Origin: Desulfopila aestuarii DSM 18488
GTDB taxonomy: Bacteria; Desulfobacterota; Desulfobulbia; Desulfobulbales; Desulfocapsaceae
Direction of reading: 5' to 3'
Assembly: GCA_945863875.1 (NCBI GenBank)
Contig: CAMBBS010000003.1
Coordinates: 62,001 to 126,000 of the forward strand
DNA length: 64,000 bases
The translations under genes and the position numbers were made by a program. The notes under the pieces were generated by a model, which was given only the letters and a program-made list of their open reading frames with translations, was not told where the DNA came from and ran no database searches. Positions 25,839-34,443 of the stretch are shown here, piece after piece (the first letter of the stretch is position 1; the number at the start of each line of letters is the position of its first letter).

Positions 25839-27904
25839 CAATCGGACCAGGCAGAAGCAATCCATTGGGCGCCACCGTCTTTCCCGATGGGATCAATTTC
25901 AGCATCCTCTCAAAAAACTGCAGTGGGGTGGCGCTCCTTCTCTTTGACCATACCGAGGCAGCCAGGCCTTCGCGAGTTATCGAACTTTCACCGAAAATCA
26001 ACCGCACCTTTTATTACTGGCATGTCTTCGTGCCAGATCTCAAGGCTGGGCAACTTTACGGTTATCGGGTCAAGGGCCCCTTTATCCCGAAAAACGGCTG
26101 GCGCTATGACGGCGACAAGGTGCTCCTCGATCCCTATGCCAGAGAGGTGGCCGTTCCGAAATTGTTCAGCCACAAAGCAGCGGCCGAACCAGGCGACAAT
26201 ACCGTCGCCGCCATGAAAAGTATCGTCGCCGATCCTCGAGGCTACGACTGGGAGGGAGACCTCCCGCTCAATCGGCCGCTCTCACGTTCAGTGATCTATG
26301 AACTCCATGTGGGAGGCTTCACCAAGCATGACAACTCCGGGGTTACCCCGGAAAAACGTGGTACCTATGCCGGTCTCATCGAGAAAATTCCCTATCTGCT
26401 GGAGTTAGGGATCACTGCGGTTGAACTTCTGCCGGTCTTTCAGTTTGACCCCCAAGATTGCGCCGAGGGGCTGACCAATTACTGGGGGTATTGCCCGGTG
26501 TCCTTTTTCGCACCGCACAGCGGGTACAGCTTTGCCAAAGAACCGCTTGGGCCGATGCGTGAATTCAGGGACATGGTCAAAGCCATGCATCGGGCGGGGA
26601 TCGAGGTTATCCTTGACGTGGTTTTCAACCACACCGCAGAAGGCAATAACAGTGGCCCCACCTTCTGTTTTCGCGGTCTGGAAAACGGGGCATACTATAT
26701 CCTCGAAGAGGACAAGTCCCTGTATGCTAATTATACCGGGTGCGGCAACACGCTGAACGCCAACCATGCCATCGTCCGGCGGCTTATCATGGACAGCCTT
26801 CGATACTGGGTCTCCGTCATGCACGTCGATGGTTTCCGCTTCGATCTGGCCTCGGTGCTCTCCCGTGACGAAACCGGACAGCCGATGGAAAATCCACCCA
26901 TCCTCTGGGAAATCGAGTCCGACCCGGCGCTGGCCGGCACCAAGCTCATCGCTGAGGCATGGGACGCCGCCGGGCTCTACCAGGTAGGTTCTTTTGTCGG
27001 AGAACGCTGGGTCGAGTGGAACGGCAAGTTCCGCGACGATGTCCGCGGCTTCTTCAAAGGGGAACGGGGGACTGCAGGCAAACTCGCCTCAAGGTTTTTG
27101 GCAAGCCCCGACCTCTATCTGCATAACGACCGGGAACCGGAGCAGAGCATCAACTTCGTTACCTGCCACGACGGTTTTACCCTGAACGATCTGGTGTCGT
27201 ATAACGAAAAACACAACGAGGCTAATCTGGAAGGCAATCGCGATGGCGCCAACGACAACATGAGCTGGAACTGCGGCGTGGAAGGCGAAAGTGCAGACCC
27301 GGAAATTGAGCGGTTGCGCAACCGTCAGGTGAAGAATTTCCTGACCATCAACATGCTGTCACTGGGGGTGCCGATGCTGCTCATGGGCGATGAGGTTCGT
27401 CGCACCCAGCGGGGGAACAACAATACCTATTGCCAGGACAACGAGTTGGCCTGGTTTGACTGGTCTCTGCTCAACCGACACGCCGGCCTGCACCGCTTTG
27501 TGCAGAAGCTCATCGCCCTACGCCTCAATTTTGAAAGCTCGAAGGAGGATCTGGGCTTGACCTTAAGCCAGTTCCTGCAGCGTTCAAAAATAACCTGGCA
27601 CGGGGTGCGCCTCCAACAGCCGGACTGGAGTGAAGACGCCCATACTCTCGCTTTCACGCTTTCCAGTTTGAGCGGACGCCGCATATTTCACTTCATGGCC
27701 AACAGTTATTGGCAGCCGCTGGATTTCGAGCTGCCTCCGGCAACGGGGGAGGCCGAGCATAGCTGGCGGCGGATGATCGATACCTTCCAGGAGCCACCGG
27801 AGGATTTCCAGAAATGGTCGGACGCCCCCCGGCTTAACGGAGCGCACTATGCCGTTCAAGCCCGTTCAGTGGTTCTGCTGGCCAGGCTTGCCGATGCCTG
27901 GTAA
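25835..27904 (+). CDS. glgX: Glycogen debranching enzyme (isoamylase type)
   Basis: A full 689-residue GH13 enzyme. An N-terminal CBM48-type domain (residues 1-150, 'NPLGATVFPDGINFSILS') is followed by the barrel. The catalytic Asp lies in 'VDGFRFDLASVL' at about residue 336, the acid/base Glu in 'KLIAEAWDAAG' at about 373, and the third carboxylate in 'TCHDGFTLNDLVSY' at about 446. The 'GNRDGANDNMSWNCG' segment is typical of GlgX. It cleaves alpha-1,6 branches in glycogen or limit dextrin. GGGAGGG stands upstream of the ATG. The flanking phosphorylase and lactonase genes are truncated, so this is the only intact member of the cluster. Confidence 0.95.
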   Translation: MTIGPGRSNPLGATVFPDGINFSILSKNCSGVALLLFDHTEAARPSRVIELSPKINRTFYYWHVFVPDLKAGQLYGYRVKGPFIPKNGWRYDGDKVLLDPYAREVAVPKLFSHKAAAEPGDNTVAAMKSIVADPRGYDWEGDLPLNRPLSRSVIYELHVGGFTKHDNSGVTPEKRGTYAGLIEKIPYLLELGITAVELLPVFQFDPQDCAEGLTNYWGYCPVSFFAPHSGYSFAKEPLGPMREFRDMVKAMHRAGIEVILDVVFNHTAEGNNSGPTFCFRGLENGAYYILEEDKSLYANYTGCGNTLNANHAIVRRLIMDSLRYWVSVMHVDGFRFDLASVLSRDETGQPMENPPILWEIESDPALAGTKLIAEAWDAAGLYQVGSFVGERWVEWNGKFRDDVRGFFKGERGTAGKLASRFLASPDLYLHNDREPEQSINFVTCHDGFTLNDLVSYNEKHNEANLEGNRDGANDNMSWNCGVEGESADPEIERLRNRQVKNFLTINMLSLGVPMLLMGDEVRRTQRGNNNTYCQDNELAWFDWSLLNRHAGLHRFVQKLIALRLNFESSKEDLGLTLSQFLQRSKITWHGVRLQQPDWSEDAHTLAFTLSSLSGRRIFHFMANSYWQPLDFELPPATGEAEHSWRRMIDTFQEPPEDFQKWSDAPRLNGAHYAVQARSVVLLARLADAW

Positions 27905-27920
27905 GAAAAACAGGAAAGAC

Positions 27921-28478
27921 ATGCTGACGATCATTGAGGTGATGCAGGGAGAAAAGGCTGACTGGCGGCGGGTGCACTTCTTTATCATCGACGAGAGACT
28001 GGTACCCATCGATCATCCCGCCAGCAACTATAAATTGTTGCAGGATCATTTTATCGATACTCTGGCCCAGGCCGGCAAAATCACCCCGGAGAACGCCCAT
28101 CCTCTCATTTTTGACCCGGCCCTCAGTGATCGCGGAGTACAGAACTATGAGCGGGTTCTCGCGGAACAGGGTTACCGCTATGACATCATCCTGCTCAGTT
28201 CCGGGGATGACGGTCATGTCGCGGCCTTATACCCAGACCATCACTCCTTTGCCGACCAACATCATGGCTACATCGTCATAGACGATTCGCCCAAGACTCC
28301 GATGCAAAGGATAACGTCATCCCTCTCGCTGATACAGACTGCTGAAGTCGCAGTTCTTCTCTTTGTCGGCGGGGAAAAACGGCAGGCGTATGGGAAATTC
28401 AAGGATGCGGCCTGCCCGGCGAAACTGGTCCTGGCGATACAAGATACGACAGTATTCACAGACCCTACTCAAGGCTGA
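27921..28478 (+). pseudogene. pgl: N-terminally truncated 6-phosphogluconolactonase
   Basis: A 185-residue ORF with AGGA before the ATG at 27921. It matches 6-phosphogluconolactonase from 'DWRRVHFFIIDERLVPIDHP' and 'ASNYKLL' through 'ILLSSGDDGHVAALYPDH' to 'QRITSSLSLIQTAEVAVLLF'. The first 45-60 residues of the family, with the 'LSGGxTP' phosphate loop, are missing. The active-site 'GDDGH' is kept. The frame extends back to 27849 within glgX but without the missing motif. It may be inactive; in the intact enzyme the reaction is hydrolysis of 6-phosphoglucono-lactone in the pentose phosphate pathway. It starts 17 bp after glgX. Confidence 0.78.
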
Positions 28479-28495
28479 TATTTAAAAATCAGGCC

Positions 28496-28556
28496 AACTG
28501 ACAAAGAAACCGGATATTCCTGCCAGAACAATGATTCAGCGACAGGATACTTTCAT
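28496..28556 (-). pseudogene. Relic of an MFS transporter gene start
   Basis: The minus strand reads MKVSCR-stop-IIVLAGISGFFVS, which matches the first residues of the MFS protein at 23.8 kb (VKKRASYRWIIVLAGIAGLFASLG). Over a 45-bp core (TCGCTG...CAG) I count 7 mismatches, about 84% identity. A stop codon and loss of all later sequence show it is dead. The two copies have the same orientation and flank the IscB/glycogen interval. Confidence 0.65.
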
Positions 28557-28706
28557 TCCAACTCAATCATTATCAGGCCGGCCCTATGCACCTGTTCTCC
28601 ATAGCTTTTCGCCTCCTTTTGTTGATTCTCAGGGACAAATCAAATAATTATTCCAGGAGCGGAAGGATAAAAAAAATCGTTTCACGGTCCAGTTGCACAG
28701 AAAAAG

Positions 28707-31376
28707 TCAGGAAGTGCCCATGTCAGCTGCACCGGATGCACGTCTGCGCAACCACTTATCCAGCTCCACCACCACCAGCACCGTGGCGGAAACCACCAGA
28801 ATGCGCAGCCATTCGCCTCCGGTCAACGGCACGGTCCGGAACACCCACTGCAGAGGCGGCGCATGAACAAATGCCAGCTGGGCGAGAAACGCCGCGATCA
28901 TGCTGTAGAACAGGAATATATTGCCGTACACATTGATCCTGAAAATGGATTCATGTTCGGAACGGCTGTTCCAGGCTTGAAAAAACTGGAAAAACACCAT
29001 GGTGGTGACGGCGATGGTACGGGCGTTTTCCAGCGAATTACCGTCGTTAAGCGCTTTGGTATAGTTCCAGACAACGCCAACTGAGATAACCAGGCCGACC
29101 AGGATGGTGCGCTGCATCAGCAGACGGGAAAAGATCGATTCCTTCGGGTGGCGGGGGCGACGACTGACAATGCCTTTTTCCCCCGGCTCAAAGGCCAGCG
29201 AGACATCCTGCAGACCGTTGGTTATCAGGTTGATCCACAGCAGCTGGGCCGGCAGGTACGGGATCGGAATACCGAGAATCAGGGTGATCATGATGGAGAT
29301 GATGGCAGCAACGCCGGTCGGAATAAGAAAAAAAGTTACCTTGCGCAGATTGTCGAAGACGATCCGCCCTTCACGCACGGCGCTGAAGATGCTGGCAAAA
29401 TTATCGTTGGCCAACACCATATCCGAGGCTTCCCTCGCCACATCGGTTCCGGTAATGCCCATGGCGATGCCGATGTGGGCGGCCTTCAGCGCCGGCCCGT
29501 CATTGACCCCGTCACCGGTCATGGCGACAATTTCTCCATGCCTGATCAGCTGGCGGGTGATACGCAGCTTGTGTTCCGGCGCCACGCGGGCATAAACCGA
29601 CACCTCCTTTACCCTGACAAACAGTTCATCATCATCCATGCCCTCCAGTTCACGGCCGTTCAGCACAGCGCCATCCTGTTCGATTATGCCCAGCTCGAGA
29701 CCAATAGCCCGCGCGGTCACCGCATGATCGCCGGTGATCATCACTACCCGAATCCCCGCCGCTTTACATCCGGCAATCGCCTCGATGACCTCGTCGCGGG
29801 GAGGATCGATCATCCCCTGCAAACCGGCCGGATTCAGGCCGCTCTCGGCATCATGATGCGTCAGCTCTTCCTGCTCCGCCGGCACCTCCTTCCAGGCAAA
29901 GGCGAGCACCCGCATCCCCTCACCGGCAAAATCGGCGGCGGCCTGCAGGACAGTCTCCTCTTGCTGCCGGTCGGCTGCGCACATCTCCACCACCCGTTCC
30001 GGCGCCCCTTTGACCAGGATCAGATTCCTGTCGCCGGTGCGGTGCAGGGTGGCCATGTAACCGCGCTCCGATTCGAACGGAACCAGGTCCAGCTGCGGAT
30101 AGTTCTCTTTTTCCGTTTCGCCTCTGAACCCCCCTTTGAGTGCCGAAACAATCAGGGCCCCCTCGGTAGGGTCGCCATCGACCCGGAAACGCCCATCTTC
30201 CTCATAAACATCTGATTCATTGCAGAGCAGGCCGATCCGCAGCAGCAGCTCAAGAGACGGATTCTCCCCGACTGAAACCCGGATGCCGTCTCGCTGCAGC
30301 TCTCCTTTCGGTTCATAACCCGTGCCGCTGATTTCATAGACATGTTCCCCATCAAACAGCCGGGTGACAGTCATTTCGTTACGGGTCAGCGTGCCGGTCT
30401 TATCCGAACAGATGACAGTTGTGCTGCCGAGGGTCTCCACCGCCGGCAGTTTTCTGATGATGGCGCCGTTCCTGGCCATGCGGGCCACCCCCACCGCCAT
30501 GGCCACAGTCACCACGACGGGCAGCCCCTCAGGAATGGTGGCCACGGCTGCGGCAACCGCCACCATGAACATTTCCCTGGCACTGTTCCCGAGCAGTATG
30601 CCGACGGCAAACAGCGAAGCGGAAGCACCCATTACCAGCAGGCCGATGGTTTTTGAAAACTGTTCGATTTTTTCCTGGATAGGCGCCTTGACCAGACCGA
30701 TGTCCCTGACTTCATCGGCGATTTCGCCCAGCACCGTAGCGGAACCAGTCGCCGTGACCACGCCCTTGGCCCGACCGTTCACCACCGCCGTCCCCATGAA
30801 GGCCATATTAAGCTGATCGGCATGGGTCAGGTTGTCCCCTTCCTTGACCACTGTCGTCTTCTCGACCGGCAGTGACTCCCCGGTCAGCATCGCCTCATCG
30901 ACACGCAATTCATGAGTATGCAGCAGGCGCAGGTCAGCCGGCACCCGTGTGCCGGAAGCGAGCAGGACAATATCACCCGGCACCAGCCCGGCTCCTGGTA
31001 TCTCCCTTTCCATCCCTTCACGGACGACCCGTGCCTTGGCCACCAGAAGCTGTTTCAGCGCCCTGACGCTCTGCTCGGCCTTAAACTCCTGGATATAACC
31101 GATGACCGCATTGAGCAGCACCACCGCCAGAATCACGGCGGTGTCGATATACTCACGCAAAAGCAGGGTAACACACGCAGCAAGCAGCAGAATATAGATC
31201 AGCGGGCTGGTGAATTGATGCAGCAGTATCACCAGCCTGCTGATTTTCGCCTCGTCGACCAGCCGGTTCGGCCCATACTGCGCCAGCCTTTTGGCTGCTT
31301 CACTCTCGCTCAGCCCTTCCTCGGTGGTGGACAAAGATTCCTTCACCGCCTCGATGTTCATGCCGTACCATTGCAT
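28707..31376 (-). CDS. Cation-transporting P-type ATPase (P2 type)
   Basis: I place the start at the ATG at 31376, with GGAGGG 6 nt upstream; an alternative TTG at 31415 overlaps the previous gene. The 889-residue pump has the actuator motif 'MLTGESLPVEK', the helix-4 motif 'ATIPEGLPVVVTVAMAVG', the phosphorylation motif 'SDKTGTLTRNEMTV' and the hinge 'AMTGDGVNDGPALKAA'. This is the SERCA/PMCA-like P2 layout. Helix 6 reads 'LWINLITNGLQDVSLAFEPG', with Asn where Ca-ATPases usually have 'TDG', so the ion is uncertain. It is coupled to the upstream toroid-like protein gene, whose stop lies about 35 bp before this start. Confidence 0.92.
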   Translation of the reverse strand: MQWYGMNIEAVKESLSTTEEGLSESEAAKRLAQYGPNRLVDEAKISRLVILLHQFTSPLIYILLLAACVTLLLREYIDTAVILAVVLLNAVIGYIQEFKAEQSVRALKQLLVAKARVVREGMEREIPGAGLVPGDIVLLASGTRVPADLRLLHTHELRVDEAMLTGESLPVEKTTVVKEGDNLTHADQLNMAFMGTAVVNGRAKGVVTATGSATVLGEIADEVRDIGLVKAPIQEKIEQFSKTIGLLVMGASASLFAVGILLGNSAREMFMVAVAAAVATIPEGLPVVVTVAMAVGVARMARNGAIIRKLPAVETLGSTTVICSDKTGTLTRNEMTVTRLFDGEHVYEISGTGYEPKGELQRDGIRVSVGENPSLELLLRIGLLCNESDVYEEDGRFRVDGDPTEGALIVSALKGGFRGETEKENYPQLDLVPFESERGYMATLHRTGDRNLILVKGAPERVVEMCAADRQQEETVLQAAADFAGEGMRVLAFAWKEVPAEQEELTHHDAESGLNPAGLQGMIDPPRDEVIEAIAGCKAAGIRVVMITGDHAVTARAIGLELGIIEQDGAVLNGRELEGMDDDELFVRVKEVSVYARVAPEHKLRITRQLIRHGEIVAMTGDGVNDGPALKAAHIGIAMGITGTDVAREASDMVLANDNFASIFSAVREGRIVFDNLRKVTFFLIPTGVAAIISIMITLILGIPIPYLPAQLLWINLITNGLQDVSLAFEPGEKGIVSRRPRHPKESIFSRLLMQRTILVGLVISVGVVWNYTKALNDGNSLENARTIAVTTMVFFQFFQAWNSRSEHESIFRINVYGNIFLFYSMIAAFLAQLAFVHAPPLQWVFRTVPLTGGEWLRILVVSATVLVVVELDKWLRRRASGAADMGTS

Positions 31377-31411
31377 AACCGGCCCTCCGTTGTCAGGAAA
31401 TTTCACCCCCC

Positions 31412-32590
31412 TCAAGGAACCTGCAGAAATCCATCGGGCATCAGACTTGTCGCCTGCATGACCATATTGATAGCACGATGCTCCAGCCAGGTATCCGCCT
31501 CTCGGTTGGTCTTTTCGTGCCAGATTTTTTCAATGTGTTCGCCCACCGGCCGGTAATGCAGGAGCTTGTCGAGACGGGCCAGGAGTGCGGCACTCTCTTG
31601 AAAGACGCCGGCTTCCTCTTCTATCAGTGCCTTCAGTCTCGCAAGCGCATGCAGGCCAATGGACAGGCCGAATTCCCTGAAGGGAAGGCGGTAGGATGCA
31701 GGAAGCCGCAGGGGGTTCCTCTTTAGATAGGTTTCCAGCCCCAGAAGGGCGGAGTCAAGCAGGGCGGGCAGCAGGCTGCTCTGTGCAAAGCTGCCTCTGA
31801 CCATCATATGCGCCACCTGGAGAGAATTGCATAACAGGCCGCCGATGCCCAGCGGGTCTTCAGTCTCCCAGCTCAGCCCGCGGCAGATTTCTGCCAATTC
31901 ATTGATTTCATGAGAAAGATCCAGGCGAGACGATGTTTCCGGGGCAGAGCTCCGTGCCGCCTGCAACTGACTGTAGATGATCAATCCTTCCAGGGGGTCA
32001 TGAAGGCCCATGGAGGGGACCAGGGGTCGAGTGAGGCCTATGCTCATCTTCCAGTGGATATATCTCCGGTCGTCCATGGCCGAGGTAAAGACAAAGCCGG
32101 CATGGACTTTTTTGGCAAGCTCGCCGGCCCATCGGTAATACATCTCTGCCGAGGTGGCCTTTCCCACGCATTGGAGGGCATGCATCCATTTGATCAGATA
32201 GTGATAGTACTGGCCGTCACGGCCCCATTCCATTTTCTCATCATAAGGCTCGCCCGGGCCACGTTCGTTCATCTTCTTGCCGATGCGCAGGCCGCCCGCC
32301 GTAGGATGCAGCCGCCCCTGATCTGGACGGAGACCGCTGATCCAGCCCCTTCTCATATCATCTTCAGAATAACGGCCAAGGGTCTCATGGACCTGATCGA
32401 CCAGGGAGAGGGCGAGCGATTTGTAGCTGTCATCACCGGTCAGGCGGTACAGCTCGAGGAAGTTGCAAACGGCAAAGGCATCGGTCCACAGGTAACGGCG
32501 CGGCAGCCTGCCTACCGGCGAAAGCCCGGTCTGCTCGGCAAATTCCATCATAATCTGCCGGACGAGAGATAATGCCGGGTTCTTTTTCAT
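31412..32590 (-). CDS. Alpha/alpha-toroid-like protein of unknown function
   Basis: A protein of about 392 residues, no signal peptide or membrane helix. The ATG at 32590 has GGGAG 7 nt upstream; another ATG lies at 32608. It is mostly helical, with motifs like 'RYLWTDAFAVCNFLELYRLTGDDSYKS', 'GKKMNERGPGEPYDE' and 'EWGRDGQYYHYLIKWMHAL', which recall the helix pairs of six-hairpin glycosidase or lanthionine-cyclase-type toroids. I do not recognise a named family, and no catalytic function can be claimed. Its tight linkage with the P-type ATPase gene suggests co-expression. Confidence 0.75.
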   Translation of the reverse strand: MKKNPALSLVRQIMMEFAEQTGLSPVGRLPRRYLWTDAFAVCNFLELYRLTGDDSYKSLALSLVDQVHETLGRYSEDDMRRGWISGLRPDQGRLHPTAGGLRIGKKMNERGPGEPYDEKMEWGRDGQYYHYLIKWMHALQCVGKATSAEMYYRWAGELAKKVHAGFVFTSAMDDRRYIHWKMSIGLTRPLVPSMGLHDPLEGLIIYSQLQAARSSAPETSSRLDLSHEINELAEICRGLSWETEDPLGIGGLLCNSLQVAHMMVRGSFAQSSLLPALLDSALLGLETYLKRNPLRLPASYRLPFREFGLSIGLHALARLKALIEEEAGVFQESAALLARLDKLLHYRPVGEHIEKIWHEKTNREADTWLEHRAINMVMQATSLMPDGFLQVP

Positions 32591-32979
32591 CTTCGGACTC
32601 CCGTTCATCTGGGGCTTTTATACATGCCGCGGCTGCCCCTGGTTTCGTTTTCAGCGCAATACCCCTTAGACAATATTATCCACAGCCGCATATTCACGAC
32701 CTCTTCAGGTGAAAGTCCGTGGAACATGAAGGTCTCGGGTTACCTCTTATCCACACTGCCGATGACCGCGTGCACCTCCCCATGGATGAACCCAGGGGGT
32801 TCCTGACGGACCTCGAGCGGCCCTCTCGACGGTTATTCCAACCGCAGTAAAGAGCGTGTTGACCGCGGTGTTTACGTCGCGGAACGGAAAAACCGCACAC
32901 CGGGCCAACCGCAAGAGGTCGTCGGGACCTTTGTTTCGACCCGTAACATCTTGACATTCTCCCCGGCCTGAGACCGAGG

Positions 32980-33590
32980 ATTCCACCAGCACCTGCGCAT
33001 GAGCAGGCGCTTCGGGGCAGTTGCTTTGGTGGATTCCTGCCGCTGGCGGCATGACGGCGCCACTCACTCCACCGGCGAACCGGGCAGGTCGGCCCTTTTG
33101 CTCTGTATGGCGCCAACCGGCTCGGCGGGTTCCGCGAAACCGCATGCCAACCACCTGAACCGTGTTTGTGTCTTGCGGTTTTCTTTTACAATGCGTGCAC
33201 AGGCCGGACACGTCCTCCTGGTATTCTGCGGCACCACGCAGGTGAGCCAACCGCCATTCCAGGCCAGCCTGTCCTCAAGTTGCCTGCAAAACTCGAACCA
33301 CCCCTGGCCGAGGAGGGAGCGGTTCAAGCGGGACCTGGCCCGGACCTTCTTACCCGGTGCCTCGCCTGTTGCCGGTGCCGATCTGGACATATCCCTTATC
33401 CTGACATCCTCGACCCATACTACCGAGGGTGGCGAACCTGGCAATGCCCAGGTCGATCCCCATCCAGCTTGAAACCTTGCGGGTATCGAAAGGAATCAAT
33501 GCCCTGGCCTTTTTTCCTGAACCGGGGAAACCGCTGCGGATTCTTTTTATCGAATGCCTCCCTGGGAGCCTTGTCGAGAAATCTCATAGG
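32980..33590 (-). pseudogene. tnpB: tnpB (IS605 OrfB) remnant
   Basis: Four collinear pieces in different frames match TnpB. 33462-33581 reads 'AFDKKNPQRFPRFRKKGQ' and 'DSFRYPQGFKLD'. 33422-33460 reads 'GIDLGIARFATLG', which is the RuvC-I Asp. 33064-33414 reads 'VEDVRIRDMSRSA' (RuvC-II), 'QGWFEF', 'LAWNGGWL', 'TCPACARIV' and 'CGF'. 32980-33079 reads 'VSGAVMPPAAGIHQSN', a C-terminal tail often seen in this TnpB group. The N-terminal domain and the stretch between RuvC-I and RuvC-II are lost, and one zinc-ribbon Cys is missing. It was an RNA-guided nuclease whose guide RNA comes from the 3' end of the gene. Confidence 0.85.
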
Positions 33591-33609
33591 GTATATTATA
33601 TATTGGTCT

Positions 33610-33765
33610 ACGGAGAAAAACAACGAGATTCGAACCGGAAGACATTGCATTCTCAACATGCACGTCTATCTGGTCTTTGTGACAAAATACCGGGAAAAAG
33701 TGTTGGACGGAAAAGCTATCGAAATACTCCAAGAAGCGTCATCCCGAGACAGCCGAAAGGTATGA
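33610..33765 (+). pseudogene. tnpA: tnpA (IS200/IS605 Y1 transposase) N-terminal remnant
   Basis: The plus strand reads 'NNEIRTGRHCILN' and 'MHVYLVFVTKYREKVLDGKA', the N-terminal beta strand of the Y1 transposase, and then breaks off after about 50 codons. The His-hydrophobic-His and catalytic Tyr parts are missing. The first codon in the place of the usual start is ACG (33610), perhaps a mutated ATG. It diverges from the tnpB remnant. Confidence 0.8.
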
Positions 33766-33777
33766 TGTTCTTTGCAG

Positions 33778-33820
33778 CCCCGACCTGAAGGACCGGGCTA
33801 TACGGCGAGTTTTTGGTAAA
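33778..33820 (-). repeat. IS605-type terminal hairpin, copy 1
   Basis: Read on the minus strand, CCAAAAAC-TCGCCGTATAG is followed by CCCGGTCCTTCAGGTCGGG, which folds into a hairpin with a TTCA-type loop, and then GGCTGCAAAGAACAT. About 38 of 42 bases are shared with 63896-63935 at the other end of the window. It lies beyond the tnpA remnant and is probably the left end of the element. Confidence 0.7.
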
Positions 33821-33832
33821 TAAATGAAGTGC

Positions 33833-33858
33833 AATTGGTTATCGCCAATTTTTTTATA
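33833..33858 (+). terminator. Intrinsic terminator-like hairpin
   Basis: AATTGG (33833-33838), loop TTATCG, CCAATT (33845-33850) and then TTTTTATA form a small terminator pointing right. No intact gene ends just before it; it may belong to a transcript crossing the tnpA remnant. Confidence 0.5.
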
Positions 33859-33981
33859 CAAAGAAACCGGTTTTGACCGATTGTCGAGGAGCTGGCATGA
33901 CCAATGCGCATTATTGTCATTTTTGTACACGCACAGGTCATGCCGGTCAAACTGTTCAGGGCCATCCAGACACAGCACGCA

Positions 33982-34407
33982 TCAGATGGAGACCATCCTC
34001 GTTCTTGCGTTGGCCAGTCGCTCGAATTGTTCCTGGGCCTCTATGCAGCGTGTTGCTACCGGTCGCGCCTCAAGTCTTTTCAAACCGATATCTTCACCGG
34101 TTATCTCGCAATAACCGTACTCACCAGCCTCTATTCTATCCAGGGCAAGATCAATTTCCTGTAACAGCCGTCCCTGCCTCTCACGCGTACTGAAATCAGC
34201 AAAAATTTCCGTTTGCTGGGCACTCTGATCAAGGATATCCGCCGTCCTAGTCGCATATTCCTTAAGATCTTCAAAAAATGATTCCGATTTCGCCGCCAGT
34301 TCTCTGCGCCAGACCAAAAGCTTTTCTTTAAAATATTGCCGATGATTACAGCACATGTACTCTTCATCTTCCGAGGGTCGATAGGTATTAAATAGATTTT
34401 CTCGCAT
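33982..34407 (-). CDS. DksA/TraR family protein with the zinc-less DksA2 motif
   Basis: The ATG at 34407 has AAGGAG 8 nt upstream; the frame extends to 34443. The 141-residue protein has the coiled-coil ('YFKEKLLVWRRELAAK'), the tip 'TADILDQSAQQTE' with two Asp, and a globular C-terminal part. The usual four Cys of the zinc finger are replaced by 'YCEITGEDI' and 'RCIEAQE', i.e. C-x2-T-x17-C-x2-A. This matches the pattern I know for DksA2 of Pseudomonas aeruginosa, a paralogue that works without zinc. It would bind RNA polymerase through the secondary channel and affect ppGpp-dependent transcription. It stands alone. Confidence 0.88.
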   Translation of the reverse strand: MRENLFNTYRPSEDEEYMCCNHRQYFKEKLLVWRRELAAKSESFFEDLKEYATRTADILDQSAQQTEIFADFSTRERQGRLLQEIDLALDRIEAGEYGYCEITGEDIGLKRLEARPVATRCIEAQEQFERLANARTRMVSI

Positions 34408-34443
34408 TGCCGGTCTCCTTAACAATTTTCGGGTGTGATTCAT

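Larger units (their letters stand above)
32941..33812. mobile_element. Degenerate IS605-type element (divergent tnpB and tnpA remnants)
   Basis: About 870 bp hold a minus-strand tnpB remnant and a plus-strand tnpA remnant that start from the middle and point outward, as in IS605. The right end at 32951-32979 reads, on the minus strand, a hairpin CCTCGGTCTCAGGCCGGGG followed by AGAATGTCAA, the usual form of an IS605-group terminus. The other end is the hairpin at 33785-33803 (CCCGACCTGAAGGACCGGG). All coding parts carry frameshifts or deletions, so the element is dead by itself. Confidence 0.8.

Noticed and set aside
32790-32890. Minus-strand 'RDVNTAVNTLF', similar to the RuvC-III 'DxNAAxNI' motif of TnpB
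   Set aside because: It lies outside the terminal hairpin of the IS605-type element and has no other TnpB sequence around it; a second relic is possible but not supported.
33625-33642. tRNA T-loop-like GGTTCGAATCTCG on the minus strand
   Set aside because: No acceptor stem or anticodon arm can be built around it, and the region reads as tnpA on the plus strand.
33898-34193. Plus-strand frame 'MTNAHYCHFCTRTGH' with GGAG before the ATG
   Set aside because: Most of it is antisense to the well-supported DksA-like gene and it has no homology.
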